Source of the DNA: Pandoraea nosoerga
GTDB lineage: Bacteria; Pseudomonadota; Gammaproteobacteria; Burkholderiales; Burkholderiaceae
Direction: 5' to 3'
Assembly (NCBI RefSeq): GCF_902459585.1
Contig: NZ_CABPSC010000003.1
Coordinates: 327,263-391,262, forward strand
Length of the DNA stretch: 64,000 nucleotides
Positions 19,515-29,310 of this stretch are shown piece by piece. The position numbers were made by a program, and so were the translations under genes. Each line of letters starts with the position of its first letter. Within the stretch, counting starts at the first letter, position 1. The notes beneath the pieces were generated by a model that was given only the letters and a program-made list of their open reading frames with translations, was not told the origin of the DNA and did not search any database.

Positions 19515-20600
19515 ATGACCGCACACCCCTCCGCTCGCGCGAGCGTTTCCGGCGCTTCCCACTCGCTCTCCGGCACCACCGATCCCCGTCTTCAGGCCCT
19601 CGGCAACTGGCTAGCCGGCGTGGCCGAACCGTTCTCGCTCGACCTTGCGCAGTGGGCGCCGGCCTCGAGCGACGCGAGCTTCCGGCGCTACTTCCGCATC
19701 GGCAGCCGCGACCCGGCACATCCGACCCTGATCGTGATGGACGCCCCGCCGCCCCAGGAAGATTGCCGCCCGTTCGTCCACGTCGCGCAATTGCTTGACG
19801 AAGCGGGCCTGCAAGCCCCCAGGGTGCTGGCCGAGGATCTCGCACAAGGCTTTTTGCTGCTCACCGACCTCGGTAACCGCACTTATCTCGACGTGCTCAA
19901 TGACGACAACGCCCGCACGCTGATGCGCGAGGCCATCGACGCGCTGGTCGTCTGGCAGAAGAGTTCCCGCCCGGACGTGCTGCCGCCCTACGACGCGGCG
20001 CTGCTCAGGCGCGAGCTCGACCTGTTCCCGGACTGGTACGTGGGCAAGCACCTGAAGACCGAACTCACGGCGCAGCAGCGCGCCACGCTCGAGCGCATCA
20101 ACCAGTTGCTGATCGACAACGCGCTGGCGCAGCCGAAGGTGTTCGTACACCGCGACTACATGCCGCGCAACCTCATGCCGGGCCTGCCCGGCACGCCGGG
20201 ACCGGGCATTCTGGACTTTCAGGACGCCGTCTACGGGCCGCTCACCTACGACGCCATCTCGCTCGTGCGCGACGCGTTCCTGAGCTGGGACGAAGAGCGC
20301 GAGCTCGACTGGCTCGTGTACTACTGGGAACGCGCGCGCAAGGCCGGTCTGCCGGTCGACGCGGACTTCGGCGAGTTCTATCGCCGGGCCGAATGGATGG
20401 GGCTGCAGCGCCACCTGAAGGTGCTGGGCATCTTCGCGCGCATCAACTACCGCGACGGCAAGCCGCGCTACCTGGCCGACACGCCGCGCTTCTTGCGCTA
20501 CGCGCGCAAGGTCGCCGACCGCTACACGCCGCTGCGCCCTCTCGCGCAGTTGCTCGACACGCTGACCGGCGAGCAGGCCAGTGTCGGCTATACGTTCTGA
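19515..20600 (+). CDS. amgK: Anomeric N-acetylmuramate/N-acetylglucosamine kinase AmgK
   Basis: A 361-residue aminoglycoside-phosphotransferase-fold sugar kinase. By homology to Pseudomonas AmgK it phosphorylates MurNAc (and GlcNAc) at C1, the first committed step of the recycling shortcut to UDP-MurNAc. The Brenner motif VFVHRDYMPRNLMP places H212 and D214, and the metal-binding DFQD places D234. The start is the ATG at 19515, giving MTAHPSARAS, because upstream sequence is the lptD promoter. It is followed 10 bases later by murU, its pathway partner, and is divergent from lptD exactly as in pseudomonads, which strongly supports the assignment. Confidence 0.92.
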   Translation: MTAHPSARASVSGASHSLSGTTDPRLQALGNWLAGVAEPFSLDLAQWAPASSDASFRRYFRIGSRDPAHPTLIVMDAPPPQEDCRPFVHVAQLLDEAGLQAPRVLAEDLAQGFLLLTDLGNRTYLDVLNDDNARTLMREAIDALVVWQKSSRPDVLPPYDAALLRRELDLFPDWYVGKHLKTELTAQQRATLERINQLLIDNALAQPKVFVHRDYMPRNLMPGLPGTPGPGILDFQDAVYGPLTYDAISLVRDAFLSWDEERELDWLVYYWERARKAGLPVDADFGEFYRRAEWMGLQRHLKVLGIFARINYRDGKPRYLADTPRFLRYARKVADRYTPLRPLAQLLDTLTGEQASVGYTF

Positions 20601-20610
20601 GGCGCGCCGC

Positions 20611-21363
20611 ATGAGCGCCATGAAGGCGATGATCTTCGCGGCCGGACGCGGCGAGCGCATGCGTCCGCTCACGGACCTCACCCCCAAGCCGCTGCTGCTC
20701 GTCGCCGGCAAGCCTATCGTGGTCTGGCAGATCGAAGCGCTCGCGCGCGCCGGCTTCACGGATATCGTCATCAATCACGCCTGGCTCGGTGCTCAGATCG
20801 AAGCCGCGCTCGGCGACGGCGCCGCCTTTGGCGTGCGGCTCGCCTACTCGGCCGAAGGCGAGGCGCTCGAGACCGCGGGCGGCATCGTCCAGGCGCGCCC
20901 GCTGCTCGAAGGGGCGGGCAACGTCTTCCTCGCCGTCTCGGGCGACATCTTCACGGCATTCGACTACGGCGCGCTGCGCGCACACGCCGAGCGCCTGGCC
21001 GCGCAGCCGTCGCCCGGCATGCATCTGGTGATGGTGCCGAACCCGCCGTTTCATCCGGCGGGCGACTTCGCGCTCGACGCCGCGGGGCGACTGCACCTGC
21101 CCGACGCGGCGCCGGCGGGCAGCACGGCACTCACGTTCGGCAACATCGCGCTGTACGACCTGCGTCTGTTCGACGGCATTGCCGCGGGCACGCGCATGGC
21201 GCTCACGCCGGTCTATCGCCGCGCGATCGCCGAGGGGCGCGCGAGCGGCGAGCGTTTCGACGGCGCCTGGGAGAACGTTGGCACACCGGCGCAACTCGAG
21301 GCGCTGAACGCCGCCGTCCTGGCAAGCGGGCGCAGCCGCGCATCAGGGCGCGCCCGGCAGTAA
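20611..21363 (+). CDS. murU: N-acetylmuramate alpha-1-phosphate uridylyltransferase MurU
   Basis: A 250-residue nucleotidyltransferase of the NTP_transferase family. Together with AmgK it would make UDP-MurNAc from recovered MurNAc, bypassing MurA and so the fosfomycin target, as shown in Pseudomonas putida. The nucleotide-binding signature FAAGRGERMRPLTDLTPKP spans residues 9-27. The ATG at 20611 is preferred, with a GAGGCG upstream; another in-frame ATG lies at 20620. Some homologues are annotated as mannose-1-phosphate guanylyltransferase, but adjacency to amgK argues for MurU. The following pepP starts 52 bases later. Confidence 0.9.
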   Translation: MSAMKAMIFAAGRGERMRPLTDLTPKPLLLVAGKPIVVWQIEALARAGFTDIVINHAWLGAQIEAALGDGAAFGVRLAYSAEGEALETAGGIVQARPLLEGAGNVFLAVSGDIFTAFDYGALRAHAERLAAQPSPGMHLVMVPNPPFHPAGDFALDAAGRLHLPDAAPAGSTALTFGNIALYDLRLFDGIAAGTRMALTPVYRRAIAEGRASGERFDGAWENVGTPAQLEALNAAVLASGRSRASGRARQ

Positions 21364-21415
21364 AATCGCTTCAATGCACTCGAAATCGACCGAATCGACA
21401 GAAATGGAGCCCGCG

Positions 21416-22747
21416 ATGTCCGAATCCCCGTACCGCGCCCGCCGAGAGCGGGTCATCGAACAGATGCGCAAGGCCGGCGGTGGCGTGGCCATCGTCCCGA
21501 CGGCGCCGGAAGTGCCGCGCAACCGGGACAGCGACTATCCGTATCGCCACGACAGCTATTTCTATTACCTGTCCGGGTTCACGGAGCCCGAAGCGGTCGT
21601 CGTGCTCGACAGCCGCACGGGCCACTCGATCCTGTTCTGCCGCGCGAAGAACGAGGAGCGCGAAATCTGGGACGGCTATCGCTTCGGCCCGGACGCCGCG
21701 CGCGAGGCGTTCGGCTTCGACGCCGCCTATCCCATCGACGAGATCGATACGCGCATGCCGCAACTGCTCGCCGACGCTCCGGCGCTGTACTACGCGCTCG
21801 GGGCATCGGCCCAGCAGGACCGTCAGGTGCGCCACTGGCTCAATGCCGTTCGCGCGCAGAGCCGCTCGGGCGTGTCGGCCCCGTCGGCCGCGCACGACGT
21901 TCGCAGGATCCTCGACGAGATGCGTCTCGTGAAGGATCAAAGCGAGCTCGACATCATGGCGCGCGCCGGCAAGATTTCGGCCGACGCCCACATACGTGCG
22001 ATGAAGGCGTCGCGCCCGGGCCTGCGCGAATACCATCTCGAAGCGGAGCTGCTGTACGAGTTCCGTCGCAACGGTTCGCAGTTTCCCGCCTACGGTTCGA
22101 TCGTCGCCACCGGCGCTAACGCGACGGTGCTGCACTACCGCGCGGGCGATGCGCAGCTGCGCGACGGCGACCTGTGTCTGATCGATGCGGCCTGCGAGCT
22201 CGACGGGTACGCGTCGGACATCACCCGCACCTTCCCGGTCAACGGCAGGTTCACACCGGCACAGCGCGAACTCTACGACATCGTGCTCGCCTCGCAGCAG
22301 GCCGCCATCGAGGCGACGCGCGCGGGCGTGCCGTTCGACGCGCCGCACGAAGCCGCGGTGCGCGTGCTGGCGCAGGGCATGCTCGACACGGGGCTGCTCA
22401 AGCGCGACGCCGTCGGCACGCTCGACGACGTGATTGCCGCCAAGGCTTACAGCCGCTTCTACATGCACCGCACCGGCCACTGGATCGGCATGGACGTGCA
22501 CGACGCCGGCGAGTACCGCGAAGACGGCCCGAACGGCGAGCGTCCGTGGCGCACGCTGGCCGCGAACATGGTCACGACGATCGAGCCGGGCATTTACGTG
22601 CGCCCCGCGCCGGACATCGACGAACGCTACTGGAACATCGGCATCCGTATCGAGGACGACGCGGTCGTCACCGCGGCGGGCTGCACGTTGCTCACGCGCG
22701 GCGTGCCGGTGGATGCCGACGAAATCGAAGCATTGATGCGCGGATGA
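21416..22747 (+). CDS. pepP: Xaa-Pro aminopeptidase P
   Basis: A 443-residue dinuclear manganese peptidase that removes N-terminal residues preceding proline. The five metal ligands are all visible: D257 and D268 in IDAACELDGYASDITRTF, H355 in HRTGHWIGMDVHD, E390 in TTIEPGIYVR and E413 in IRIEDDAVV. The ATG at 21416 has a GGAG six bases upstream and gives a length within two residues of E. coli PepP. ATGs at 21374 and 21404 are in frame but less well placed. It overlaps the next gene by ATGA, and pepP-ubiH adjacency is the classic E. coli arrangement. Confidence 0.95.
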   Translation: MSESPYRARRERVIEQMRKAGGGVAIVPTAPEVPRNRDSDYPYRHDSYFYYLSGFTEPEAVVVLDSRTGHSILFCRAKNEEREIWDGYRFGPDAAREAFGFDAAYPIDEIDTRMPQLLADAPALYYALGASAQQDRQVRHWLNAVRAQSRSGVSAPSAAHDVRRILDEMRLVKDQSELDIMARAGKISADAHIRAMKASRPGLREYHLEAELLYEFRRNGSQFPAYGSIVATGANATVLHYRAGDAQLRDGDLCLIDAACELDGYASDITRTFPVNGRFTPAQRELYDIVLASQQAAIEATRAGVPFDAPHEAAVRVLAQGMLDTGLLKRDAVGTLDDVIAAKAYSRFYMHRTGHWIGMDVHDAGEYREDGPNGERPWRTLAANMVTTIEPGIYVRPAPDIDERYWNIGIRIEDDAVVTAAGCTLLTRGVPVDADEIEALMRG

Positions 22748-24114
22748 TCGGCACGCAGCCCCCCGACGCTTCCATTGCGCCTCGCGTCGACGAGGCCGGC
22801 GCGGCCCCCGCCGCGCCGCTCGCGCCCGGCCGCCGTTTCGATCTGGCGATCGTCGGCGCGGGGCCGGTCGGCACGACCCTGGCGCTGCTGCTCGCGCAGC
22901 GCGCGCCGCAATTGCGCGTCGCGCTGGTGGACGCGCGCGGCCCGCAAACGGGATACGACGACCCGCGCACGCTGGCGCTCTCGCACGGCAGCCGCGAGAT
23001 CCTGGCGCGTGCCGGCGCATGGCCGCAGGCGAACGGGCTCGAGAGCACGCCGATCCGCCACATTCACGTCTCGCAGGCGCGCCGCTTCGGCAGCACGGAG
23101 ATCGACGTCGCCGAGCACGGGGTCCCGGCGCTCGGTTACGTCGTGCGCTACGGCGCGCTCATGCGCGCGCTGGATGCCGCGATGGCCCGGGTCACGACCC
23201 GTTTCGAGCACACGCCTTCGGCGCCGGCATCGGTCCCGGACTCCCCTGCCGGCCTGCATCATTTCCGCCCGTATCGCGCCATCGCCCTTCGTCAGGATGC
23301 GCATGGCGTCACGCTCACGCTCGGCACGTCCTCGGACGATCACGCCCAGACGCTGCAAGCTGCACTGGCCATCAATGCCGAGGGCGGCCTCTTCGAGAGT
23401 CAGGCGACCCGGCTGCGCGCACGCGACTACGGTCAGACGGCGCTCGTGGCATTCGTCACCTGCGAGCGCCCGCGCCCCGGCTGGGCGTGGGAACGCTTCA
23501 CGCCCGAGGGTCCGCTCGCGCTTTTGCCGCAGGAGCACGGTTACGCGCTGGTCTGGTGCTGCACGCACGCGCAAGCCAGGCGCCGTCGCGAGCTCGGCGA
23601 CGTTGCACTCCTCGACGAGTTGCACGCCGCCTTCGGCGATCGCATGGGACGCTTCACATCGATCAGCGCCCGCGCGAGCTTCCCGCTCGGCCTGAACGCC
23701 CTCGGCAACATCGTGGACGGCCGCGTCTGCGCCATCGGCAACGCCGCGCAGACGCTTCACCCCGTGGCAGGGCAGGGCCTCAACCTGGGCCTGCGCGACG
23801 CGTTCGATTTGGCCGACACGCTCGTGCGGCACGCACGGGCGATGGCACCATCTGCCGCGCGCACCGCGATCGATGCGACCGCACCCACGCGCGCCGCGGG
23901 TGTTCCCGGCCCTGCCGCCCTCGCCGCCTTTGCCCGCCGGCGCCGCGCCGATCGCGGCCTCACGATCCGCATCACGGACCTCCTGCCCCGCGTTTTCGGC
24001 ATCGACGCCACACCCGTCGCGCTCCTGCGCGGCGTGGCGCTGGCCGGCCTGGACCTCGTGCCGCCGCTCAAGACCGCCTTCGCCCGGCAAATGATGTTCG
24101 GCCAGCGCGGCTGA
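22744..24114 (+). CDS. UbiH/UbiI-family FAD-dependent ubiquinone hydroxylase
   Basis: A 456-residue flavoprotein monooxygenase of the UbiH/UbiF/VisC group, which hydroxylates the ubiquinone ring. The Rossmann dinucleotide motif AIVGAGPVGTTLALLLAQ lies near residues 36-53 after a variable Ala/Pro-rich leader. The second FAD motif is CAIGNAAQTLHPVAGQGLNLG. A region of about 20 residues around residue 375 is low in conservation and Ala-rich. The ATGA overlap with pepP and the E. coli precedent pepP-ubiH suggest UbiH, but which ring position it attacks cannot be read here, so no symbol is given. Confidence 0.88.
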   Translation: MIGTQPPDASIAPRVDEAGAAPAAPLAPGRRFDLAIVGAGPVGTTLALLLAQRAPQLRVALVDARGPQTGYDDPRTLALSHGSREILARAGAWPQANGLESTPIRHIHVSQARRFGSTEIDVAEHGVPALGYVVRYGALMRALDAAMARVTTRFEHTPSAPASVPDSPAGLHHFRPYRAIALRQDAHGVTLTLGTSSDDHAQTLQAALAINAEGGLFESQATRLRARDYGQTALVAFVTCERPRPGWAWERFTPEGPLALLPQEHGYALVWCCTHAQARRRRELGDVALLDELHAAFGDRMGRFTSISARASFPLGLNALGNIVDGRVCAIGNAAQTLHPVAGQGLNLGLRDAFDLADTLVRHARAMAPSAARTAIDATAPTRAAGVPGPAALAAFARRRRADRGLTIRITDLLPRVFGIDATPVALLRGVALAGLDLVPPLKTAFARQMMFGQRG

Positions 24115-24312
24115 GCTGCACTGAATTCCACTGAGTTCCGAAGTCCCGGTTACGACGCCGTGCTGTCACGGCCCCGCGGTTTTTCCGGGCGCCTCGGATT
24201 CCCCAGATCCCCTCGCCCGCCCCGCAAGCACTCTCCGAAGCCGCTCCCCGCCTCCCGCACCATCGCTCCGTTTCCCCCTCTCGCTCCCGAGCGTTTTTTG
24301 CTCATTTTTTAG

Positions 24313-24341
24313 GCGACGGGGGCAGGTTTTCGCAGTAAAAT
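24313..24341 (+). promoter_or_regulatory. Candidate promoter for dusB-fis
   Basis: GCGACG at 24313-24318 and TAAAAT at 24336-24341 are separated by 17 bases, in the AT-richer end of the 257-base spacer upstream of dusB. The -10 matches 5 of 6 and the -35 matches 3 of 6. Confidence 0.4.
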
Positions 24342-24371
24342 ACAAACTTTTTCCCGGCTTTTCCCTTCATC

Positions 24372-25400
24372 GTGCGTATTGGCCCTCACGAACTTCGCAA
24401 CAACCTGTTCGTCGCTCCCATGGCGGGCGTGACGGATCGGCCGTTCCGCCAGTTGTGCAAACGACTCGGCGCGGGCTATGCCGTCTCGGAGATGGTGGCG
24501 TCGAACGCGCAACTCTGGAAAAGCGAGAAGACGATGCGCCGTGCGAACCACGCCGGCGAGGTCGCCCCGATCGCCGTGCAGATTGCCGGCGCCGATCCGG
24601 TCATGATGGCCGAGGCCGCCCGCTACAACGTCGAGCGCGGCGCTCAGATCATCGACATCAACATGGGCTGCCCGGCCAAGAAGGTCTGCAACGTCGCCGC
24701 GGGCTCCGCCCTGCTGCAGAACGAACCCCTCGTCGCCCGCATCGTGTCGGCCGTGGTGGGTGCCGTGGGCGACGTGGTGCCCGTCACGCTCAAGATCCGC
24801 ACCGGCTGGGACCGCGAACACAGGAACGCGTTGACGGTCGCGCGCATTGCCGAAGACTGCGGCATCAGCATGCTCACCGTGCACGGCCGCACGCGCGCCG
24901 ACCTGTATCACGGCGACGCCGAGTACGAGACCATCGCCGCCGTCAAGGCTGCCGTCCGGATTCCGGTGGTGGCCAACGGCGACATCACGTCGGCGCACAA
25001 GGCGAAGCACGTGCTGGACGTGACCGGCGCTGACGCGATCATGATCGGGCGCGCCGCGCAGGGCCGGCCCTGGCTGTTTCGCGACATCGAGTTGTTTCTC
25101 GCCACGGGCGAGATCGCGCTGCCGCCGCGCGTCGACGAGATCCAGCAGATCATGAACGAACACCTGGAGGACCATTACGAGTTCTACGGGGAGTACACGG
25201 GTGTGCGCACCGCGCGCAAGCATATCGCATGGTATTCGCGCGGCCTGCCGGGGGCAGCCGCGTTCCGCCAGCGCATGAATACGCTCGACACCACGCAGGA
25301 ACAGTTGGCCGCGGTCAACGAGTTTTTCGAACAGCAGAAGGCGCACTCGGACCGCCTCTGCTATGAACAAGAATCGCCGAGGGAGCTATTAGCCGCATGA
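24372..25400 (+). CDS. dusB: tRNA-dihydrouridine synthase B
   Basis: A 342-residue flavin enzyme that reduces a specific uridine in tRNA to dihydrouridine. The TIM-barrel FMN domain starts with NNLFVAPMAGVTDRPFRQL. The catalytic cysteine is C100 in DINMGCPAKKVCN. The GTG at 24372 gives MRIGPHELRNN and the expected N-terminus. It overlaps fis by four bases (ATGA). In many proteobacteria dusB leads the fis operon and its translation influences Fis supply. A candidate promoter lies about 30 bases upstream. Confidence 0.95.
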   Translation: MRIGPHELRNNLFVAPMAGVTDRPFRQLCKRLGAGYAVSEMVASNAQLWKSEKTMRRANHAGEVAPIAVQIAGADPVMMAEAARYNVERGAQIIDINMGCPAKKVCNVAAGSALLQNEPLVARIVSAVVGAVGDVVPVTLKIRTGWDREHRNALTVARIAEDCGISMLTVHGRTRADLYHGDAEYETIAAVKAAVRIPVVANGDITSAHKAKHVLDVTGADAIMIGRAAQGRPWLFRDIELFLATGEIALPPRVDEIQQIMNEHLEDHYEFYGEYTGVRTARKHIAWYSRGLPGAAAFRQRMNTLDTTQEQLAAVNEFFEQQKAHSDRLCYEQESPRELLAA

Positions 25401-25630
25401 GCAAAACAAACATAGAACAATGCGTGCGCGACAGTCTGGATTCGTATTTCCGCGATCTGGACGGCGCACGGCCACACGATGTCTACGACATGGTCGTTTC
25501 GGTCGTTGAAAAACCGCTGCTCGAGTTCGTGCTCGGCAAGGCCGACGGCAACCAGTCGCTCGCCGCTGAATATCTGGGGATCAACCGCAATACGCTGCGC
25601 AAGAAGTTGCAGCAGCACGGTCTGCTCTAG
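25397..25630 (+). CDS. fis: Nucleoid-associated DNA-binding protein Fis
   Basis: A 77-residue helix-turn-helix protein that bends DNA and regulates rRNA and growth-phase genes. The C-terminal recognition part [20 protein letters not shown] is nearly identical to the family consensus. It is shorter than E. coli Fis (98 residues) at the N-terminus, where the beta-hairpin arms that contact invertases lie, which is usual for betaproteobacterial Fis. It is coupled to dusB by a 4-base overlap. purH follows after 161 bases, possibly on the same transcript. Confidence 0.96.
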   Translation: MSKTNIEQCVRDSLDSYFRDLDGARPHDVYDMVVSVVEKPLLEFVLGKADGNQSLAAEYLGINRNTLRKKLQQHGLL

Positions 25631-25791
25631 CCGTTGCGCGAGAACGGGCGGCCCGCGCAATCCGCGCGCCGTCGCCCGTCAGCCCCGTCGCGGGGCGCGC
25701 CGCAGTCGGGATCTCGTCACCATGGCGTCTTCCGGATCACGCCCGCCCCTTCGCCAACCGCTCCGTTTTTGCCGTTTCACTACCGTCCGTC

Positions 25792-27357
25792 ATGATTAAG
25801 CAAGCTCTCATTTCCGTCTCCGACAAGACCGGCATCGTCGACTTCGCGAAGTCGCTCGCTGCGCAGGGCGTGTCGATCCTCTCCACCGGCGGCACCGCCA
25901 AGCTGCTGGCCGACGCCGGCCTGAAGGTGACCGAAGTGGCCGATTACACCGGCTTTCCGGAAATGCTCGACGGGCGCGTGAAGACGCTGCATCCGAAAGT
26001 GCACGGCGGCATCCTTGCCCGCCGCGACCTGCCCGAGCACATGGCCGCGCTCGACAAGCACGGCATCCCGACCATCGACCTGCTGGTCGTGAACCTCTAT
26101 CCGTTCGTGCAGACGATCGCCCGGGACGACTGCTCGCTGGAAGACGCCATCGAGAACATCGACATCGGCGGCCCCACGATGCTGCGCTCGGCCGCGAAGA
26201 ACCATCGCGACGTGACGGTCATCGTCGATCCGGCCGACTACGCCGTCGTGCTCGAAGAGATGAAGGCGAACAACAACACGGTCGGCTACGCCACGAACTT
26301 CCGCCTCGCCACGAAGGTGTTTGCGCACACCGCGCAGTACGACGGCGCGATCACGAACTACCTCACGAGCCTGGGCGAATCGCTGCGCCACGACGAGCGC
26401 GCGACCTACCCGGCCACGCTGAACCTCGCCTACACGAAGGTGCAGGACATGCGTTACGGCGAAAACCCGCACCAGAGCGCCGCGTTCTATCGCGACATCA
26501 CCGCGCCGGCCGGCTCGCTCGCGAACTATCGTCAGCTCCAGGGCAAGGAACTGTCGTACAACAACATTGCGGATGCCGACGCTGCCTGGGAGTGCGTGAA
26601 GACGTTCGACGCGCCGGCCTGCGTGATCATCAAGCACGCGAACCCGTGCGGCGTGGCCGTGGCCGCCTCGCCGGCCGAAGCCTACGCGAAGGCATTCCAG
26701 ACGGATCCGACGTCGGCCTTCGGCGGCATCATCGCGTTCAACCGCGAAGTCGACGAAGCCGCGGCACAAGCCGTTGCCAAGCAATTCGTGGAGGTGCTGC
26801 TCGCCCCGTCGTTCACGGATGGCGCCAGGCAGGTGTTCGCCGCCAAGCAGAACGTGCGTCTGCTCGAAGTGCCGCTGGGCGACGGCGTGAACCAGTACGA
26901 CTTCAAGCGCGTGGGCGGCGGCCTGCTCGTCCAGTCGCCGGATGCGAAGAACGTGGCGCCGCATGAGCTGCGCGTGGTGACCAAGCGCCATCCGACGCCG
27001 AAGGAAATGGAAGATCTGCTGTTCGCGTGGCGCGTGGCGAAGTACGTGAAGTCGAACGCCATCGTGTTCTGCGCCGGCGGCATGACGCTGGGCGTGGGCG
27101 CGGGCCAGATGAGCCGCGTCGACTCCGCCCGCATCGCCAGCATCAAGGCGCAGAACGCCGGCCTGTCGCTGAATGGCTCCGCCGTCGCGTCGGACGCCTT
27201 CTTCCCGTTCCGTGACGGTCTCGACGTGGTGGTCGACGCCGGCGCGACCTGCGTGATTCACCCGGGCGGCTCGATGCGCGACGACGAAGTCATTGCCGCC
27301 GCCGACGAGCGCAACGTCGCCATGCTGATGACCGGCACGCGTCACTTCCGCCACTGA
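25792..27357 (+). CDS. purH: Bifunctional AICAR transformylase / IMP cyclohydrolase
   Basis: A 521-residue enzyme for the last two steps of de novo IMP synthesis. The N-terminal IMP cyclohydrolase (MGS-like) domain runs from [20 protein letters not shown] to about residue 195. The C-terminal AICAR transformylase domain has the conserved [16 protein letters not shown] and [15 protein letters not shown] segments, and it contains [15 protein letters not shown] with the catalytic Lys-His. It follows fis, as in other Burkholderiales. A perfect 10-base duplication (CGCCACTGAG twice) covers the stop codon, so the last codons and stop are repeated just downstream without effect on the protein. Confidence 0.97.
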   Translation: MIKQALISVSDKTGIVDFAKSLAAQGVSILSTGGTAKLLADAGLKVTEVADYTGFPEMLDGRVKTLHPKVHGGILARRDLPEHMAALDKHGIPTIDLLVVNLYPFVQTIARDDCSLEDAIENIDIGGPTMLRSAAKNHRDVTVIVDPADYAVVLEEMKANNNTVGYATNFRLATKVFAHTAQYDGAITNYLTSLGESLRHDERATYPATLNLAYTKVQDMRYGENPHQSAAFYRDITAPAGSLANYRQLQGKELSYNNIADADAAWECVKTFDAPACVIIKHANPCGVAVAASPAEAYAKAFQTDPTSAFGGIIAFNREVDEAAAQAVAKQFVEVLLAPSFTDGARQVFAAKQNVRLLEVPLGDGVNQYDFKRVGGGLLVQSPDAKNVAPHELRVVTKRHPTPKEMEDLLFAWRVAKYVKSNAIVFCAGGMTLGVGAGQMSRVDSARIASIKAQNAGLSLNGSAVASDAFFPFRDGLDVVVDAGATCVIHPGGSMRDDEVIAAADERNVAMLMTGTRHFRH

Positions 27358-27375
27358 GCGCCACTGAGCGCTGGC

Positions 27376-27400
27376 AAGGCGGCGCCGGACGCGCCGCCTT
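27376..27400. terminator. Hairpin between convergent purH and hutD-like gene
   Basis: A perfect 10-bp GC-rich stem (27376-27385 with 27391-27400, loop CGGAC). No T run follows on the plus strand and only a short AT base at the stem foot exists, so termination would be weak. Confidence 0.4.
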
Positions 27401-27413
27401 CGCCGTGACAACC

Positions 27414-28031
27414 TTAGCGACGCGTCAGCGTCGTAAGGAAAACGTCTGCCGCGTCGGTCCCGGCCCGCAATTCGCACGACACCGGCACGCCTTGGGGATC
27501 GATACGCAGCCCGTGGCCGGCCGGCACCATCACGCGATGGCCGTCGCCGAACTGCACGTCCACCCCGCCATCCCCGCAGTAGAGAAACGCGACGGCCTCG
27601 GTTTGCGCCGGCAAGGCCCAGGACAACGATTGCCCCTCGAGGCGGTGCTGCGTCAGCGTGTGCTGCCAACGGTCGCGCCGCGTCATGACGTTGAAGTCGT
27701 CGATGGGCACGCCGTCGACGTCCAGGGCCGGCGTACTGCTTACCGCAAGCTCGCCGCCGAAGGCGTAGGGCGGCGTGTGCGTGCCGAGCGTGACGCCCGG
27801 GCGCCCTTCCACTTCGAGCGCAAGCGTACCGCCGCGAATGACCGCAAGCGAACGGTCGATGCCCGGGAATTCGGAGAACGGCCCGGGCGCCGCCACGGTC
27901 GCCGTGCTGATACGCCAATCGAAGCCGTCCTCGCCCGCGCGGCGCGCGACCGCCAGCTCCGTGGTCACGCCCTGGCCGTTCTTCCAGGGCATCTTCAGAA
28001 AATCGGCCGGGCCGAGCAGTCGATGCTTCAT
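27414..28031 (-). CDS. HutD/Ves-family cupin protein
   Basis: A 205-residue cupin-fold protein of the HutD family. The family start is clear: FLKMPWKNGQGVTTELAV near residue 11 and DWRISTATVAAPGPFSEFPG shortly after. HutD in pseudomonads is encoded with histidine-utilisation genes and may modulate their induction; E. coli Ves is a cold-inducible relative. No hut genes are nearby. Here the gene lies 10 bases downstream of proA and is likely cotranscribed with it. Function is unknown beyond family membership. Confidence 0.85.
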   Translation of the reverse strand: MKHRLLGPADFLKMPWKNGQGVTTELAVARRAGEDGFDWRISTATVAAPGPFSEFPGIDRSLAVIRGGTLALEVEGRPGVTLGTHTPPYAFGGELAVSSTPALDVDGVPIDDFNVMTRRDRWQHTLTQHRLEGQSLSWALPAQTEAVAFLYCGDGGVDVQFGDGHRVMVPAGHGLRIDPQGVPVSCELRAGTDAADVFLTTLTRR

Positions 28032-28041
28032 GACGTCCTGC

Positions 28042-29310
28042 TTACTTGCGAACTTCGCCGTGTCCGAACACGACGTACTTCAGGCTCGTCAGCCCCTCGA
28101 GGCCGACCGGGCCGCGTGCGTGCAGCTTGTCGTTCGAAATGCCGATCTCGGCGCCCAGACCGAACTCGAAGCCGTCCGCAAAGCGCGTGCTCGCGTTGAT
28201 CATCACGCTGGCCGAATCCACTTCGCGCAGGAATCGCATCGCCGCGCTGTAGTCCTCGCTGACGATCGCATCGGTGTGGTGCGACCCGTAGCGGTTGATG
28301 TGTTCGATGGCAGCGGCCAGACCGTCGACGATCTTGATCGCCAGCACAGGCGCCAGATATTCGGTCGACCAGTCCTCTTCGGTCGCCGCTGCGACGCCGG
28401 TCACGCCAGCCTCGGCCAGCGCCGCCACCGTGCGCTCGCAGCCGCGCAACTCCACCTGCTTGCCCTGGAGCATGCGCGCAATGGCTGGCAGCTGGTCGAT
28501 GGCCTGCCGATCGACGAGCAGCGTCTCCATCGTGTTGCACGTGCCGTAGCGGTGGGTCTTGGCGTTTTCGCAGATCGCCAGCGCCTTCGCGGGATCGGCA
28601 CGGCCGTCGACGTAGACGTGGCAGATACCGTCGAGGTGCTTGATCATCGGCACGCGGGCGTCCTGCATCAGGCGTGCGATCAGGCTCTTGCCGCCGCGCG
28701 GCACGATCACGTCGACATACTCGGTCATCGTGATGAGTTCGCCGACCGCCGCGCGATCCGGCGTGTTCACGACCTGCACGGCGTCGCCCGGCAGCCCGCT
28801 AGCGGCCAGGGCTTCGGCAATGAGCGCGGCCAGCGCCGTGTTGCTTTCGATCGCCTCCGAGCCGCCGCGCAGAATGGTCGCGTTGCCGGATTTCAGGCAC
28901 AACGCCGCGGCGTCGATGGTCACGTTCGGACGCGATTCGTAAATGATGCCGATCACGCCCAGCGGCACCCGCATCTGGCCGACCTGAATACCGCTCGGCT
29001 GCACGCGCACGTTGCTGATCTCGCCGATGGGGTCGGACAGCCCCGCGATCTGGCGCAGGCCCTCGACCATCGTGCGCAACGCCTTGTCGGATAGGGTCAG
29101 GCGGTCAATGAAGGCCGCATCCTGACCGTTGGTGCGAGCACGCTCGAGGTCGCGGCGATTCACTTCCTGCAACTTCGCGCCGTCGCGCTCGATCGCGTCG
29201 GCGATGGCCAACAGGGCCCGGTTCTTGGCTGCAGTGTCGGCACGCGCCATCGCGCGCGAGGCGTCACGGGCGCGCTGGCCCAGTGACTGCATGTAGGCTT
29301 TGATATCCAT
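28042..29310 (-). CDS. proA: Gamma-glutamyl phosphate reductase
   Basis: A 422-residue NADPH-dependent reductase making glutamate-5-semialdehyde in proline synthesis. The aldehyde-dehydrogenase-fold catalytic cysteine is C258 in [13 protein letters not shown]. The cofactor region includes [16 protein letters not shown] and [13 protein letters not shown]. The ATG at 29310 starts [15 protein letters not shown], the usual N-terminus. proB is not in the window. It follows holA across a 217-base spacer in which I see no gene, and precedes the hutD-like gene by 10 bases. Confidence 0.96.
   Translation of the reverse strand: MDIKAYMQSLGQRARDASRAMARADTAAKNRALLAIADAIERDGAKLQEVNRRDLERARTNGQDAAFIDRLTLSDKALRTMVEGLRQIAGLSDPIGEISNVRVQPSGIQVGQMRVPLGVIGIIYESRPNVTIDAAALCLKSGNATILRGGSEAIESNTALAALIAEALAASGLPGDAVQVVNTPDRAAVGELITMTEYVDVIVPRGGKSLIARLMQDARVPMIKHLDGICHVYVDGRADPAKALAICENAKTHRYGTCNTMETLLVDRQAIDQLPAIARMLQGKQVELRGCERTVAALAEAGVTGVAAATEEDWSTEYLAPVLAIKIVDGLAAAIEHINRYGSHHTDAIVSEDYSAAMRFLREVDSASVMINASTRFADGFEFGLGAEIGISNDKLHARGPVGLEGLTSLKYVVFGHGEVRK

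Noticed and set aside
24115-24371. Possible RNA gene or leader upstream of dusB
   Set aside because: The pyrimidine-rich stretch shows no tRNA-like cloverleaf or stable hairpin by eye; only a promoter candidate is supported.
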